A stretch of 64,000 nucleotides of DNA from Azorinus chamasolen (GCA_963576725.1 OY755239.1:57691453-57755452), one strand, 5' to 3'; positions 21,604 through 33,283 are shown, counted from the stretch's first letter. A program made the numbers and translations. The notes: generated by a model from the letters alone, not told the origin.

Positions 21604-21765
21604 AAAAAGCCTGTAGGCAGATGCCTGCTTAATTTAGGGTGAAAGTCATGCAGAAAGCTCCTAGGGGAGCTTTCTGCATGACTTTCACCCTAAATTAAGC
21701 AGTCATCTGCCTACAAGTTTTTAAATCTTCAATACAAAACTTCGAACACTCGATGATTTACGGTA
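21604..21765 (+). mobile_element. TA-group hairpin with near-perfect arms
   Basis: Palindrome 21609-21714: arms GTAGGCAGATGCCTGCTTAA and partner, tip GCTCCTAGGGGAGC. The right flank resembles TA-6 ('tcgaacactcgatgattta'). The left outer end has been replaced by the direct repeats. Confidence 0.7.
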
Positions 21766-22221
21766 TAATTACATGTATGTAAAACACAAGAGGTACATGT
21801 AACTAATAACATTTAATGTATATTTATATTCGTTTAAATACCACTATACATGTATACGGATCGTATATATCTGGTATTGGCACAAATAGACAATCTTTTA
21901 AAACTAGTTACGTTTGAACGCTTTTCCACAATTAGTTTTGTATAAACGCACATTTCTGTTCAAATCCGTCCATAAATTTTCCTGAAAATGATCAAGATGA
22001 TAACGGTGTATTTTACGTGTACCGATATGATTCTCCGAAGACAGCCAAATGTGTTTTTATAACGGAGTTTATAATTGAAGATACTATCAGACTGCTTCCT
22101 TGGTTTCATAGAATCCCTTGACATTGTCTCTGGTAAAACAGCACGGAAAATTCGACATGGTGAATCTTTCCTTATGCATCTTCCAGTACTGTAGAAAAGG
22201 ATATTACATGAAGTTACCAAA
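21766..22221. other. Unassigned stretch
   Basis: Very AT-rich; nothing supported. Confidence 0.5.
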
Positions 22222-22406
22222 GCAACAGATAATGGTGCGTACTCAAATACTAAAATCGCCAGTTCTTTATCAAACATTATGTTGTAACCACTTTTTATAA
22301 TCATCTCTTCGAGATGATTCTAAAAGGTGGTCACAACATAAGGTTTGGTGGAGAAACAAAGAAGTTAGTCTTGAAACTATTTCAATTTTCGCATCTTATC
22401 TGGAGC
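22222..22406 (-). repeat. HP-1 palindromic element copy
   Basis: Ends 'caacagataatggtgcg' and 'cgcatcttatctggagc'. Inner hairpin TGTTGTAACCACTTTTTA.. to its partner, with tip ATCATCTCTTCGAGATGAT. Confidence 0.8.
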
Positions 22407-22414
22407 CCCGATGA

Positions 22415-22600
22415 ACAGTAAACCTCGCTAACACGAACACCCAAAAACATAATCATTATCGACCTTTTATCGATCTTTTTGAATAGATGCTGCCCAATAC
22501 AAGATGAAGGTTACATGTATACAGAAAGCTCCCATAGGACCTTTCTGCGTGATCTTCACCTTGCATTGGGCAGTTACCTTCCTAAACATTAACATATTTA
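22415..22600 (+). mobile_element. TA-1-like MITE, diverged
   Basis: Starts 'acagtaaacctcgctaacac'. The inner arms have become 'gctgcccaatacaagatgaa' and its partner, with tip GCTCCCATAGGACC. The right outer end is not clear. Confidence 0.6.
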
Positions 22601-23060
22601 CTTTTAAATTACTAAACGTTTGCTTTATGGATATTTTACATATATCTACATCTCTTATTTATCAGTTAAACCGTATTTTGACTTTAAAATGATTTGAATG
22701 AGTACTAAAAATATAGGGTTTGGTGGCGAAATGTTGCAACTATATTTTTAAATGCATTAAATACTGACACTGTGTTTAAATGCTAGTCCTATAACATATC
22801 CTTTGGGGAAGTGGTGGGGAAATGATGAACATACCCCAATGCATACTAACTTTATATCCCTGGGAACGTATTCATTATTAAATATTGATGAGCATTCACT
22901 TTTCGTCATTGTTTCTTACACCAATACTTTCAAAGATTGTTTGCGTTTTTTGCTTAGCCGTTATAGCGATGAAAAACAAAACACAATGCCAGCTCAAATG
23001 TGCACCTGGTGCATTTGTGTCTAGTTCCGATTCGAGAAAGCTTTGGGGAAGCCTTTGTCT
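22601..23060. other. Unassigned stretch with a scrap of HP-1
   Basis: 'atagggtttggtggcgaaatg' at 22715-22735 is the only recognisable piece. Confidence 0.45.
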
Positions 23061-23130
23061 GATTGCAAACAGCTTGGATTGCGATCGGACGCAGAGTTAC
23101 TCAGCATCTAATGCGGATCCAATACAAGTC
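23061..23130 (+). mobile_element. TTAA-4 hairpin, worn
   Basis: 'gcaaacagcttggattgcga' to 'taatgcggatccaatac' around CGCAGAGTTACTCAGC. Confidence 0.5.
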
Positions 23131-23255
23131 AGGTCGCGATTTGCCAGCACAGACTCGTATGTCGTCTAAGCCATCTAAGAATCCGTTCTTCTATTTTATC
23201 TACATTAGACTTGAGAACCTAACCCTCTACTTGTCAATCCAACCTTCGCACTCCT

Positions 23256-23350
23256 TAGCAAACAGAGTAAACCCAGACCAGACATCTCTTGTAGATGTTG
23301 TCAGGCTAAGACCTGCTCGTGTTGCTTAGACATTAACCTGTACTGTTTGC
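23256..23350 (-). mobile_element. TTAA-1-like hairpin, degenerate
   Basis: 'agcaaacagagtaaacccag' and a distant 'cctgtactgtttgcc' with a scrambled centre. Confidence 0.4.
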
Positions 23351-23458
23351 CATGGGTATACACTTCCTTTTTTAATATTTTACTGTAACTGGTAAATTAA
23401 GCAGTATTATCTAATTTGATGGCTTCTACTATGAATATTCGCCATGTAAAATATCATG

Positions 23459-23705
23459 TTTAACTCTTTCCCCCATATAAACGTGTTTTTACGCATTTGC
23501 AAACAGAGTAGACCCAGATCAGACGGCTCCTATAGCAGCCTTCTGATCTGGGTCTGCTCTGTTTGCTAGTGGAAATTGAAATATCTGTTTCTTTACCTTC
23601 TCAAATGGCTATAATGTTCCACCTTCCATATTTCATTAAAACTATTTGTCCATGAAATTCAGTAGGTATTGACATTTAGAATAAACATAGAACATGGTAA
23701 TGGCT
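23459..23705 (-). mobile_element. TTAA-1 MITE, long form
   Basis: TTAACTCTTTCCCCCATATA at the left. The hairpin GCAAACAGAGTAGACCCAGA.. (about 23497-23566) has one mismatch at the tip (CCTATAGCAGCC). The long side arm follows with 'atgttccaccttccatattt'. Confidence 0.85.
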
Positions 23706-23768
23706 AAGAGAGAGTCATTACAGTCTTCGGATATGTTCATATAGATAACGCTTGTAGGAGTTTTGGAA

Positions 23769-24012
23769 GTTTTCCCTGTTCAATACTCAGAAATAATAAT
23801 AAGAAACAATACCATCATGAATATTTATTAGCTGAATGCAGATAAATTTTCAGAGACTGTAACCTTTGCAGAGACTGTAGAACCAGATTTATATTTTTCC
23901 ATAAGCAAACAACGTAGACCCTGATCAGACGTATTGTACGATAATCCGTCTGATCTGGGTCTAATCTGTTTGCAATTGCGGGGAAATGTGTTCATATGAG
24001 GCTAAGGGTTAA
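23769..24012 (+). mobile_element. TTAA-1 MITE, short form
   Basis: Left end worn ('gttttccctgttcaata'), right end GAGGCTAAGGGTTAA. The hairpin tip has drifted to GTATTGTACGATAATCC. Confidence 0.75.
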
Positions 24013-24096
24013 GCAATCTTTTTAATTATTTGGGTAATTCATGGCAATCAATCAACCGTTGTATTTGTGTAATTTACATTTACCACAGAAGTAATA

Positions 24097-24253
24097 ATGT
24101 TTAACTATTTACTAAATAGCTACCGTTTTCTACGCTTTTGCATACAGTACACCAATATCAAACGGCTCTTGTAGCAGGACATTATACAAATGAATCTAAT
24201 CAGCATTCATTACATTGCTACTTCATACATGAATATTCATGAAGTTAAGGGTT
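24097..24253 (-). mobile_element. TTAA-1 MITE, degenerate
   Basis: 'ttaactatttactaaatagc', one arm with 'tttgcatacagtacaccaat', and the end 'catgaatattcatgaagttaagggtt'. Confidence 0.5.
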
Positions 24254-24551
24254 GTGCGATAGCTAGACATAAGAGATAAGAAATGCAGCTATGTAATACT
24301 TCATGTTCTGAAAATCATATTCTTGTCACCTGAGATTCTTCTCGCAAACCAATCACACGTTTCTAAGATTCTTAGAAGTTTATGATCGATGCTGATCTTG
24401 GCATGTTATATCACATTTCTCCGGATCAGGACTTTTCAAACAAATGTAATCACACTTTTTAAAGAGTTGAGAAATATACGATCTTGGAAAACGAAGTCAT
24501 ACAGAGCTTACATACGGACGGTGTCGCAACCATCGACCGTTTTCTATGTAT

Positions 24552-24665
24552 TTAACCTTTACTCCACATATGCATCGTTTAGGCATTTGCAAACAAAGCA
24601 GAACAAGATAAAACGGTTCATGCATGAGGAATCTGCTCAGGGCCTGTTCTGGTTGCGTAGGTGAC
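24552..24665 (-). mobile_element. TTAA-1 MITE, left half
   Basis: TTAACCTTTACTCCACATAT, then 'gcatttgcaaacaaagcaga' and a worn tip. Confidence 0.5.
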
Positions 24666-24963
24666 AATATGGATCTGATACCATTATTTGCAGTTCAATT
24701 GTCAAGCAACAGTTACATTGAAAATGAACAATAGTTGTATTCCGAAAACAAATAAACATGGTCTCTTATTCCTTTACCTGTGATAGCAAATAGGTACTTT
24801 ATTATTTGCAATATAACTGTAATTGAACTTTACGCTTTAACTAAGCAAGTTTATGGTTGACATAAAAGAGGATTTTTAGTGAGAATTTTAATGAAACTTG
24901 TACAAATACATTGTATGTGAAAATAACCTGAATATACAGATACAATAATTAAATCAATCGCTA

Positions 24964-25173
24964 ATTAATACTCATGTAAGATATTATTTTATCATGGATA
25001 ATTGATAGTTAAATTTTATAATGGTATGTGAACACACAATATTTGACATATTTGCAGAAGCACTATAGAATCTGACATGTTTAATAATTCCACAAGTAAA
25101 CAGAGCTGATCCTGGTCAGACTGCTCCCACAGAGGCGTGAAAAAGACGTTCTACATGTATCAGGTAAGGTTTA
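24964..25173 (+). mobile_element. TTAA-1 MITE, hairpin deleted
   Basis: Short-form side arm with 'gaagcactatagaatctgac', a single hairpin arm (AAACAGAGCTGATCCTGG), and the right end 'ggcgtgaaaaagacg..aaggtttaa'. Confidence 0.6.
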
Positions 25174-25536
25174 AGCTTCATTGACATTACACATGCCAAA
25201 ATAGCTCTACACCATGCCGATACCGTGACAATCATAGTTAATTGAATAATCAATTTTAGTTTATTGTATATACAAAAGGCAATGGTATCAAGGCCGAAAT
25301 CATAATACCAGGGACCAGTTGATTTTAAGCAGTATTTTGATGCCAGCCGTGCGATAGAATCACGCAATTCCGTGCATGGTATACTTTACATTTAACAATT
25401 AGTTTAAGGATACCATATGCAATTGGATGGGCACTGTTTCTACTAACACACAAAGTTCATTAGTTGATATGCACTATACATAGCATTAACTTTGTATTTC
25501 AAAAAGCTTTTCAAGTCAAAGACCTAAACCATTAGC
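25174..25536. other. Unassigned stretch
   Basis: Nothing recognised. Confidence 0.5.
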
Positions 25537-25620
25537 CTTTAAATCAAGATGAGACGTCGAGTAACTCGGCGTCTGATCAGGATCCAACCCGTTTGTTACT
25601 GTGACTGTTTCTGAAATATA
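25537..25620 (+). mobile_element. TTAA-4 hairpin
   Basis: GATGAGACGTCGAGTAACTCGGCGTCTGATC, followed by the right flank 'gtttgttactgtgactg'. Confidence 0.65.
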
Positions 25621-25721
25621 AAAATGAAGACATGATAATAAAAAAGACAATTGTAGACTAAGTTTGCAGACTAAATAATTTGACAGCGAACGTGTTGGTA
25701 GAAAATGCCTTTTATTTCAGC

Positions 25722-25830
25722 ACCCATTCCCTCCTAGACCATATTTAGACCCAACCAATGAATCTACCGAAAAAGAACATTTACTAGAGAAAAGGAAAAG
25801 TCTAAAGCCTAAAGGCCCCGTGATCCAATG
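25722..25830 (+). mobile_element. TTAA-3 MITE, left half
   Basis: 'cccattccctcctagacc' and 'aatctaccgaaaaagaacat', ending before the hairpin. Confidence 0.55.
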
Positions 25831-25939
25831 AATCCACATCTCAATCCCTGACTGTAATCTAAAGGGATAATGAAAGGGTTAGTTTTAAAATGCACTACTA
25901 TTACTATCGAATACTATCGAATACAGTAAAAAATATGTT

Positions 25940-26346
25940 TTAAATGTTTGGTGTATACAATTGAAATTACAAAAATGAGTCATGCAGGAAGCACCACATA
26001 CAGAACAAACAGTCGCCCGAACAGCAACACAAGGAAACAGCAAATGTACATAACTATAAAAACATCAAGAGACGCACACAGACAAAACAAACATACAACA
26101 GGGGGAAGATGGAAGTACCGCCTTGGAACGGTCATTGACAAAAGTCACTGGGGGGTTAAACCGGTTTATGGGCGCCCAACCTCACACTTATTCCATCCCA
26201 ACCCTAAAAGACAAACAGTGTAAATAAACGTATCCCCTCTCCGACTAATCTACAACAACCACGATGGCAAAAACAGTGGTAAAGTACATGTATAACGGAA
26301 ACATATCGCGGCAAATACAGTGGTAAAGTGCATGTACAACGGAAAC
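25940..26346 (+). repeat. Probable dispersed repeat with a small tandem
   Basis: A less AT-rich block ('ccgccttggaacggtc', 'cactggggggttaaaccgg') unlike its neighbours. It ends in two units of about 43 bases containing 'acagtggtaaagt.catgta.aacggaaac'. The 91-codon open frame across it begins TTG-like and has a basic, low-complexity peptide; I do not call it a gene. Confidence 0.45.
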
Positions 26347-26779
26347 ATTTAAGTGAACAAACTGTATCCACCTATCGCTAGTGTACTCAATGATTGAGCT
26401 GCAAACAGAGTAACTGTAGAAAAGTAATTAAGGGTACGACAAAAACGAATTAATACAGATATCCGACGTTCTCCTTCCGTTTCTGGATTTAAGAGGTCGC
26501 CTTCATAGAGTACTAAACCTTTCTTGTCGGCGTACATGCAAAGAGGCCAGCGTGATTGCCAACTGTAAAAGGGTTGACAACCAAACATGCAGTATGCTGT
26601 AGTACTACAGGATCATATCCCTTTTAAATGATTTTTTAACATATTTGATGAACAAAGTGAGAAAATGGGTATGTCCAATAATTTTACAAAGTTTGTAAAT
26701 CACATCACGATAAAAATCAGGATGCGAAACACTGTGTCGCAGAAGCGCATTGAGATTACATTGGTACTTGCCAATAAAA
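26347..26779. other. Unassigned stretch
   Basis: No supported feature. Confidence 0.5.
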
Positions 26780-27008
26780 GTTCGGTCCTTCCAAAATTTA
26801 CAAAAAATAATTATTCTAAAATGTATCACTACACATATCTAGAAACACTTGTGATAGCTTAATGCAGGTCCAAAGTAATGCATAAGACCTGCATTAAGCT
26901 GTGAACTTGAGATATTGGTCAGATTAAAAATCGCATGACTCGAACCTCTGTTATCTCGTACGAATTTGTATGGTCCCTTGAAGTTCGAGATATCGAAGTT
27001 CAATTGTA
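26780..27008 (+). mobile_element. TA-4 MITE, shortened hairpin
   Basis: 'agttcggtccttccaaaatt' and 'aaaatgtatcactacacata' are TA-4 left flank. The palindrome is cut to 'cttaatgcaggtccaaagtaatgc' against 'gacctgcattaagc'. The right end is 'cgaagttcaattg-TA'. Confidence 0.7.
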
Positions 27009-27247
27009 TATTAATTGAATGTTTTAAAATGTACCACACATACGTAGTATATTACACTTCTTTAATATACAAGAAATAATACAAATGTGACGCATCACTA
27101 TATCATATTTGATCGTCCAAGACTTTGTCCGAAAGATACACTATTTGCAGGATTCTACGGAATAGTATAATTATTAAAATAAAAGCAAATGTCTGTTAAT
27201 ACCATGAACACGCCCTCTCTATCATACCTCCCATATGTCCATACTTA

Positions 27248-27410
27248 TTAACCGTTTCAGTGCGAATCACTAATGTTCTTAGCAAACTGTGTACATCCAG
27301 ATGAGGGGGGCTCTTACAGAAACTGTGTATCATGTTTCACCTTTATTTAATAATCCCTGAATATTCATATAGGCAAATTGCGATTGAAAATTCAGCGTTG
27401 AAACGGTTAA
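27248..27410 (+). mobile_element. TTAA-6-like MITE copy 3
   Basis: TTAACCGTTTCAGTGCGAA at the left and TTCAGCGTTGAAACGGTTAA at the right are inverted. The centre has 'gcaaactgtgtacatccag'. The right TTAA is shared with the next element. Confidence 0.7.
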
Positions 27411-27612
27411 CCCTTTCCTCCATAGACTAGTTTTGAATAAATCTGCCGAAAAGGAGCATTAACTTAGTCTAGAGAAAAAGAACATTTTAGAATTTTGTAG
27501 TTTGAAACCATTGTGATAAATCGAGCATTTGCTCCTATAGGAGCAAATGCTCGATTTACCCCAATGGTTTCACAAAGTGACTTTTACAGGGTCGTCAAAA
27601 TTCGTCAATTAA
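27407..27612 (+). mobile_element. TTAA-3 MITE
   Basis: TTAACCCTTTCCTCCATAG opens the element. Hairpin arms ACCATTGTGATAAATCGAGC with tip TTTGCTCCTATAGGAGCAAA. The right terminus is lost after 'gtcgtcaaaattcgtcaa'. Confidence 0.85.
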
Positions 27613-28054
27613 TCACACATGTAAACAAATATTTGATATTCAGTTTTTATCTAAATCTAGCAAAAGATAATAGAACAAAAGATAAAATGATATTGAATAT
27701 TTCTGACTGTCTTTTATATTTTTGAATATCGTGAATAGTCTCTTTAAATCGATTTCTATAATTCGTTATTGCTGAAGATGATGAAATACAATGGTAATGC
27801 GTTTGTAATTTTGCATGGTTAATCACGGAATCAAGGTTAAACACTTGTGACCTCGTGTGGTCTTTACATGTTTTCATTTTACTGAGATTAATAATATATT
27901 TAGGTGACACACCTGTCTGATTGTATACAGAAACTAGGGTTGTAATTAGAATATAAGATTCTCTCTTTTTACTATAATAATTGGAACTATTTAGTCAAGG
28001 GAGAGTCACACTAATTAACTTCTGCGACTGTAATTTCGTACCAGCCTCGTATGA
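27613..28054. other. Unassigned stretch
   Basis: No supported feature. Confidence 0.5.
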
Positions 28055-28421
28055 TACAGTGCTCCCTCTCTACAACGACACCCTTTGGGATACGAAGATT
28101 GTGTGTGTTGTTCAGAGGGAGTTGTTATAGGGAGGGAAAATCAAACATAATTAGCTTTGTTTGCAGATCCCCAGATAAGGTGTATTTCGAGAACTAAAAC
28201 CGTTATGCCTCAATCAAACCCTATGTTGTGACCACTCTTTAGAATCGTCACAAAGTGACGATTCTAAAGAGTGGTCACAACATAGGGTTTGATGGAGGCA
28301 TAAATAAAATACGATGGAAAAAAGTTGTGTCTGGAGCCTTGTTGTTTCGGAAACGGTGACATGCGTTGTTGTAAGGAGGGACTCGTTATTGAGAAGGTCG
28401 TTGTAGGGAGGGAGCACTGTA
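28055..28421 (+). mobile_element. TA-7 MITE carrying an HP-1 element
   Basis: TA-flanked; CAGTGCTCCCTCTCTACAAC at the left is inverted at the right (GTTGTAGGGAGGGAGCACTG). Instead of the common inner hairpin the interior holds an HP-1 copy. A single subfamily member is present. Confidence 0.8.
28164..28337 (+). repeat. HP-1 element nested in TA-7
   Basis: Ends 'cagatccccagataaggtg' and 'tgtgtctggagc'. Hairpin from 'atcaaaccctatgttgtgacc' to its exact partner, with inner TTTAGAATCGTCAC-AAA-GTGACGATTCTAAA. Confidence 0.85.
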
Positions 28422-28799
28422 TCATAAAGATCATTGCAAACAACCATGTAGCTTCTGACCTAAGAAAATACAAAAAGCCATATTAGGTACAGAATCTAAA
28501 CGTCAAGATCCTCAAAACGACCATTTGAATCGTCATTTTCTTCTATTTGAAACAGCATCAATAATAACAATTAAAATACTAATACATAACTAATAATAAT
28601 ATAATCATTATTAATCATAAATATAAGTAAGAAATATATCAGTTATGAACATTATATACAGTCTGGACTCGAAGCAACGAAACCTGTTCCAGCGAAATGA
28701 AAGCTGATGGTCTTGAATTCATCTCGTCTTATTTTTATATAAATTTTATCCGGTTGGACGAAATTCAATGGTACTAGTTACCCAAGGCTATGATTTTTT

Positions 28800-28920
28800 C
28801 CACCTGATTCCATGGTTTCGGCCAAAGTAAAACCAATATTGAGTCATTATAAAAATTCAGATAATAAATATTTATGATGTCAAAATTTCTTACATGATTA
28901 CTCACAGGTAAAGAGTTTAA
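28800..28920 (-). mobile_element. TTAA-1 side-arm fragment
   Basis: 'aatatttatgatgtcaaaat' and 'ggtaaagagtttaa' identify the outer part of the short form. The hairpin is gone. Confidence 0.5.
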
Positions 28921-28927
28921 GGCATTC

Positions 28928-29010
28928 ATATCGAGGGCTTGGTGCAAAACGATTCTAATTCCTTCACAAAGTGAAGGAGTTAGAATAGTTTTGCACCAAG
29001 CCCTCGATAT
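28928..29010. repeat. HP-2 hairpin copy 2
   Basis: Arms ATATCGAGGGCTTGGTGCAA and partner are almost perfect, with inner TCCTTCAC-AAA-GTGAAGGA. Confidence 0.9.
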
Positions 29011-29099
29011 GTCTTCACCATAATTATACTACTTTAGATAGAATATAGTTTGCTGAATTTTCTTTAGAAATTTTAAACCTTCTTTGCTTTCAAACAGAA

Positions 29100-30770
29100 G
29101 ATGGTTTGAACACGTTTGATAAAGTGTTAACTACAGTAGGTAATACCCTTGAAAAAGTATATATTACTAAAATCTCCCTGGTGGTTTCAGAGGAGACGAG
29201 AGTGTAAATTTCACAATATTTCGTAATATGGAAAACTAGCTCCGCCCTTCCAGCTCAACTAAATTATATTATAATCTGCTCAGCGTTTTAACCCTTTCCC
29301 TGTTCTGTGTTTATTTCAAATTAATACTGAATATTCATGGACACAATAATTGTAAGGAAATATGGAAGGTGGAACACTGTAGTCATGTCAGAAAGTAAAG
29401 AACATACCAATCATATTCCATTAGCAAACAGAGTAGACCCAGACAGCTCCTATAAGATAATATGAAGAAAAGGGTTAAGAGAAGATTTTGGAAAACGTGG
29501 CTATATCCACAATTACACAGTTTTATTTCCAACTAATTAATTAGAACATCTGTGGTAGAGAGGTACGCAGAAGTGATTCCTGCAAATGTATACAGAAGTC
29601 TGTCCCGTGGTTTCAGAGCAGATGAGTTTTGAATGATTTACTGAAGTCAAGCAAGGAAATTTAGCCCCGTCCTAGGTGGTATTCAACGGATCAAAACAGT
29701 TTGAACAAATTAAGTAGAGATTCACGTAAGAGTTGTCACTGACTGTTCCAAGGCGGTGCCTCTTTGTCACTCTTACTTTTATGTTTGTCGTGTGCATTTG
29801 TGTCTGTGTACTTGTACATGTACGATTGTTGGTGTTTGCGATTAGCATCTCTTTCTCTCATTTAATGTTGCAAAATGATATTGAAATATGGCCATTGTTT
29901 AAATGGTCAATCCATTAAGGACAAATAGACCCGTCACGTCTAGCAATGTTTGTTAACGAATCAAAATGGCTTGAATAAATTAGTAGCTACACATGTAACA
30001 TCTAACGAGCATTTCTGCAAATTTATATTGAAATCTGCCCAATCCGAAGAGATTTTTTACTACATGTATTTCCATATAAAAGGAAATACCCATACCCATA
30101 GTAACTACGAAGTAGTTCAGCAAAACTGTATCATATCTGCCCAGTGATTGTTTTATATTTCCCATATAGCCATCCAATACCCCTGTCCCTTGCGGCCATG
30201 GCGGAGGGTCACCTAAGTAAATAACTCCTGCATAATTATTGAGTTATTCCCTTTGGTTTAAAAAGAGAAGGTGTTTGGAAACTTGTACTTTAGACATAAG
30301 AAGATAATTAACCCCGCTCCTCTAGAATGCATACTTTTACGAATCATCATAGCTTGAACACTTTTTGGTAGAGGGTCGCATACGGATACATTCTGCAAAA
30401 TCATATTGGAATCTGCCCATTGGTTTCGATAATTATTTTGTATATTTTTATAGCCATATTAGGACAATTAACTTCGCTTTTGGCGGTCATGAATCAATAA
30501 GGTTTGAATAAGATTGGTAGAGAGCCACCCGAGGATAGTGTCCGCAAAATTATATTAAAACCAGCTCTGTAGTTCCACACAAGAATATTGTCTTTGCTTC
30601 ATTCGGTTACCATGGAATCCAGAGTTATGGATACAATGGCATAATCTATTTGAACTACTTTCGAAAGAGACAATGGGGGACATTTCTGTAAAGCTTAATC
30701 AACTTCCTGTCATTAGTTGTAGAGGAGATGCCGGGTAAACAAAATTGAACGAAAGGACGGACGTAAGACG
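29100..30770 (+). repeat. Degraded tandem repeat of bivalve type
   Basis: Five or more diverged units share 'gaatcaa...ggtttgaataa..ttggtagag', followed by 'gcaaaatTatattgaaatctgccca.tggtttc' (29106, 29690, 29958, 30340, 30490). The block ends in a 'gaacgaaaggacggacg' tail at 30745. Unit spacing is irregular (150-580 bases). A TTAA-1 copy lies inside. I know this motif style from bivalve genomes; the assignment is from memory. Confidence 0.6.
29288..29477 (+). mobile_element. TTAA-1 MITE, long form, deleted hairpin
   Basis: TTAACCCTTTCCCTGTTCTG and GAAGAAAAGGGTTAA bound it. Only the left arm with CAGCTCCTATAAG remains at the centre. Confidence 0.8.
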
Positions 30771-30983
30771 GACGCCAGACGGTAGGCAATCACAATATGT
30801 CACCCGGTGCATATACACAGGTGAGGAACAACACCACTGTTCAATGTAGATGATATTGCCAATTCGACTTTGATGCTGTGTGCCGTGCAAGGCGTTTGAG
30901 CGTTTGAGGCGAATTTGGTTCCATGCCGACGATATCACTTCAAAACAGATGGAAACAAAAACAGTGGTACTTTTATTATTTTC

Positions 30984-31080
30984 AGTTGTATTTTATCGCC
31001 CAATCGAAATTGGTTTTCACAACTTGTGAAACTGTATTATGAATAACTAAGACTCATGGCTCTTCTTCAGTTACAGAGAA
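30984..31080 (+). repeat. Dispersed repeat, paired with 37985-38090
   Basis: 'ttgtattttatcgcccaa..cgaaat.ggttttcacaacttgtga' recurs at 38.0 kb with scattered changes. Confidence 0.65.
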
Positions 31081-31406
31081 GTAGGGCCCGTCACATATAT
31101 GGCCATAAATAAAATAGTGTAATGACGTGCTGTTTGTGGAAGGAAATATTGATAGAAATGTATGAGTAATGTCTTTGCATACTAATAAAATCTATTCACG
31201 AACGTGGGAGACATGTGCATTCTTACGACTGGTAAACATAATTTGGACTGCAAATTTAAATTATGTAACACTGTTCATTCTATACTGCATTTATGAAAAT
31301 GTTGTCCATTTGGAGAATGTTTATGTTTTATGTCCGATCGGAGAATGCCATATTCTGCACGTACGCATGAAATAACACTCAATTTAATGATCCATTATGA
31401 CACATT

Positions 31407-31545
31407 TAACTCTCTACTTTATTAATGTTTATATAAGGAATGATGACTATATGAATATAAATTAGCTAATATGTTATAATGGTATTATAAACAGGGGAAT
31501 ACTTGGTCAGGGCAGAAACAATAAAATCAGACTTATATTATCGGG
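31407..31545 (+). mobile_element. TTAA-1 left side arm
   Basis: 'ttaactctctactttattaa', 'ttataatggtattataaaca' and 'aaatcagacttatatta'. It stops before the hairpin. Confidence 0.55.
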
Positions 31546-31591
31546 TTTTGTTATGGTAAAATATATGTATTCATATGCCATTATCTCTTAA

Positions 31592-31841
31592 TTTACCCTT
31601 CGCTTGCTATTCACGTCAATATACCTACCTGTAAATAGTGAAGACCCAGGTGAGACAGCTCCTGCAGGAGCTGTCTCATCAGGGTCTGAACTATTTACAA
31701 GTTGATTGTGCAACCAATGCACTCCACAGCAGTGATTGCACAGCGAAATACTTGTACACAGTGAAGATATATGTAATTATACAACAGGGCATGGATAAAG
31801 AAGGAGAACTGTATTTTAAAATTGAGCAAGCGAAGGGTTAA
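31592..31841 (+). mobile_element. TTAA-2 MITE copy 4
   Basis: Standard palindrome and tail; ends AGCGAAGGGTTAA. The left TTAA is mutated to TTTA. Very close to consensus. Confidence 0.9.
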
Positions 31842-32091
31842 TACCATTATTACTTACATAGATAGTCATCAGAAAAACGGTGAATAGAAAAGTGTACATG
31901 TTAGAATTCTATCGGGTTTACAAAATCAATGTACCTTCTTTATCCGATTATTTCATCACGATCAGACTATATAAAGTAGAATTTCTCGATGGCGACCATT
32001 TGATACTTGTAAAATACAACGAGTGTCTTAGAAAACAGTGAGCTGTTTTAATCCAGAATGACAGTTATGCACAACGCTCGTCCCGTATGAA

Positions 32092-32310
32092 GGTGAGTGA
32101 GTGAATGAGTGAGTTGGGTTTTACGTCCGGCCAACAGTATTTCAGTTATTTGCAGACGGTACCCGCTTAAGACAAGTTATAGTGCTTCCTCACTGGAATG
32201 CCCCTGCCGCGAGCACATAGCAAGAGCACCCCGACCAGTCACACTATCCTGACACCGGTCGACCAGTCCTAGAACTACCCTTTTAATGTCGAGCGTAGAC
32301 AAGGGGGCTT
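32092..32310 (+). repeat. SINE-like molluscan dispersed repeat
   Basis: 'gagtgagtgaatgagtgag' leads into a GC-richer block ('ccggccaacagtatttcag', 'caccggtcgaccagtcctag', 'ctacccttttaatgtcgag'). The style matches abundant short interspersed repeats I know from molluscs. Ends and a tRNA-like promoter were not verified. Confidence 0.55.
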
Positions 32311-32835
32311 ACCTCATACATATACACCCATTATCAGAATTATATTATGATCGTATGACCAAATTGTAAGTTCTAATTTTACGACATTCTAATTTTACGA
32401 CATTCGCTAATAATTCGATTGCAGAAAGTAAGACACATTCTAGTGCGCAGCAATAACGGTTTCGTACTTCGTACTACGACAGACATTATCATAAGTTATA
32501 GCACCCTACGATCAGAATTTCGTCGTATGTTATAACTTACGATTAATTTCAGTCGTGTGACCTTTTTGCAAAATGGGCCCCATGATATTAAATTCTATGC
32601 GTGTCGATTTTGTTCCGGTGTTCTCTATAGCTACGCAGGTCTAAACAATTTTAAAGATGATAGTCTCGAGACATTTCTAATTATTTTGATGATTTCTATA
32701 GAATTGTATTGGAAGTCAGTCTACGCAGGGAGAGTTTTGATTTAATTGGCATGATTCAGCTTGAAAGAGACTGGCCGGTCTCCAGAGCTTCTTCAAAAGG
32801 TTCCATACCCACGCAATGTTATCTCCATTAACCAG
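32311..32835. other. Unassigned stretch
   Basis: A short direct repeat 'ttctaattttacgacatt' (32373, 32388) is the only structure noticed. Confidence 0.5.
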
Positions 32836-33042
32836 TACAGTAAAACATCTCTAACTTGAACGTTACATTTGGTATAAATGTAGTCTTGGAGACAGGTGGC
32901 AGCTTAATGCAGGATGAAAGTCATACAGAAAGCTCCTGTCGGAGCTTTCTGCATGACTTACACCCTGCATTAAGCAGCCACCTGCATCAAAGTATCTAAA
33001 TTCCTCTCCACTATTTTTTTGTTTTAGAGGGGGTTTACTGTA
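32836..33042 (+). mobile_element. TA-2 MITE
   Basis: TA-CAGTAAAACATCTCTAACT to 'gagggggtttactg-TA'; long hairpin with tip GCTCCTGTCGGAGC. Confidence 0.85.
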
Positions 33043-33149
33043 TTCCGCTAGGAATATATTATGCCGGCACAAATTTGGAAACTGCGCAATATTGACCACT
33101 TTCAATTCGATCAAGCTTTGGAGAAACTATTGAACAAGTTTCATGACAC

Positions 33150-33283
33150 AAGCTTTTGAGAAACTATTGACCACGTTTCAAACAGCTTAGATCCTGACGA
33201 GACGCCGAGCTACTCGGTGTCTCATCTGGATCCAAGATGTTTGCAAATGCGACTACAGTCGCGGTTAGCGAGGTACGGGTTAA
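33150..33283 (-). mobile_element. TTAA-4 MITE, long form
   Basis: 'cttttgagaaactattgacc' flank, hairpin GACGAGACGCCGAGCTACTCGGTGTCTCATC, then 'gcgaggtacgggttaa'. It defines the second end of the long form. Confidence 0.75.

Noticed and set aside
25948..26223. 91-codon plus-strand frame as a gene
   Set aside because: Basic low-complexity peptide within a probable dispersed repeat, no ATG-based structure and no motif.
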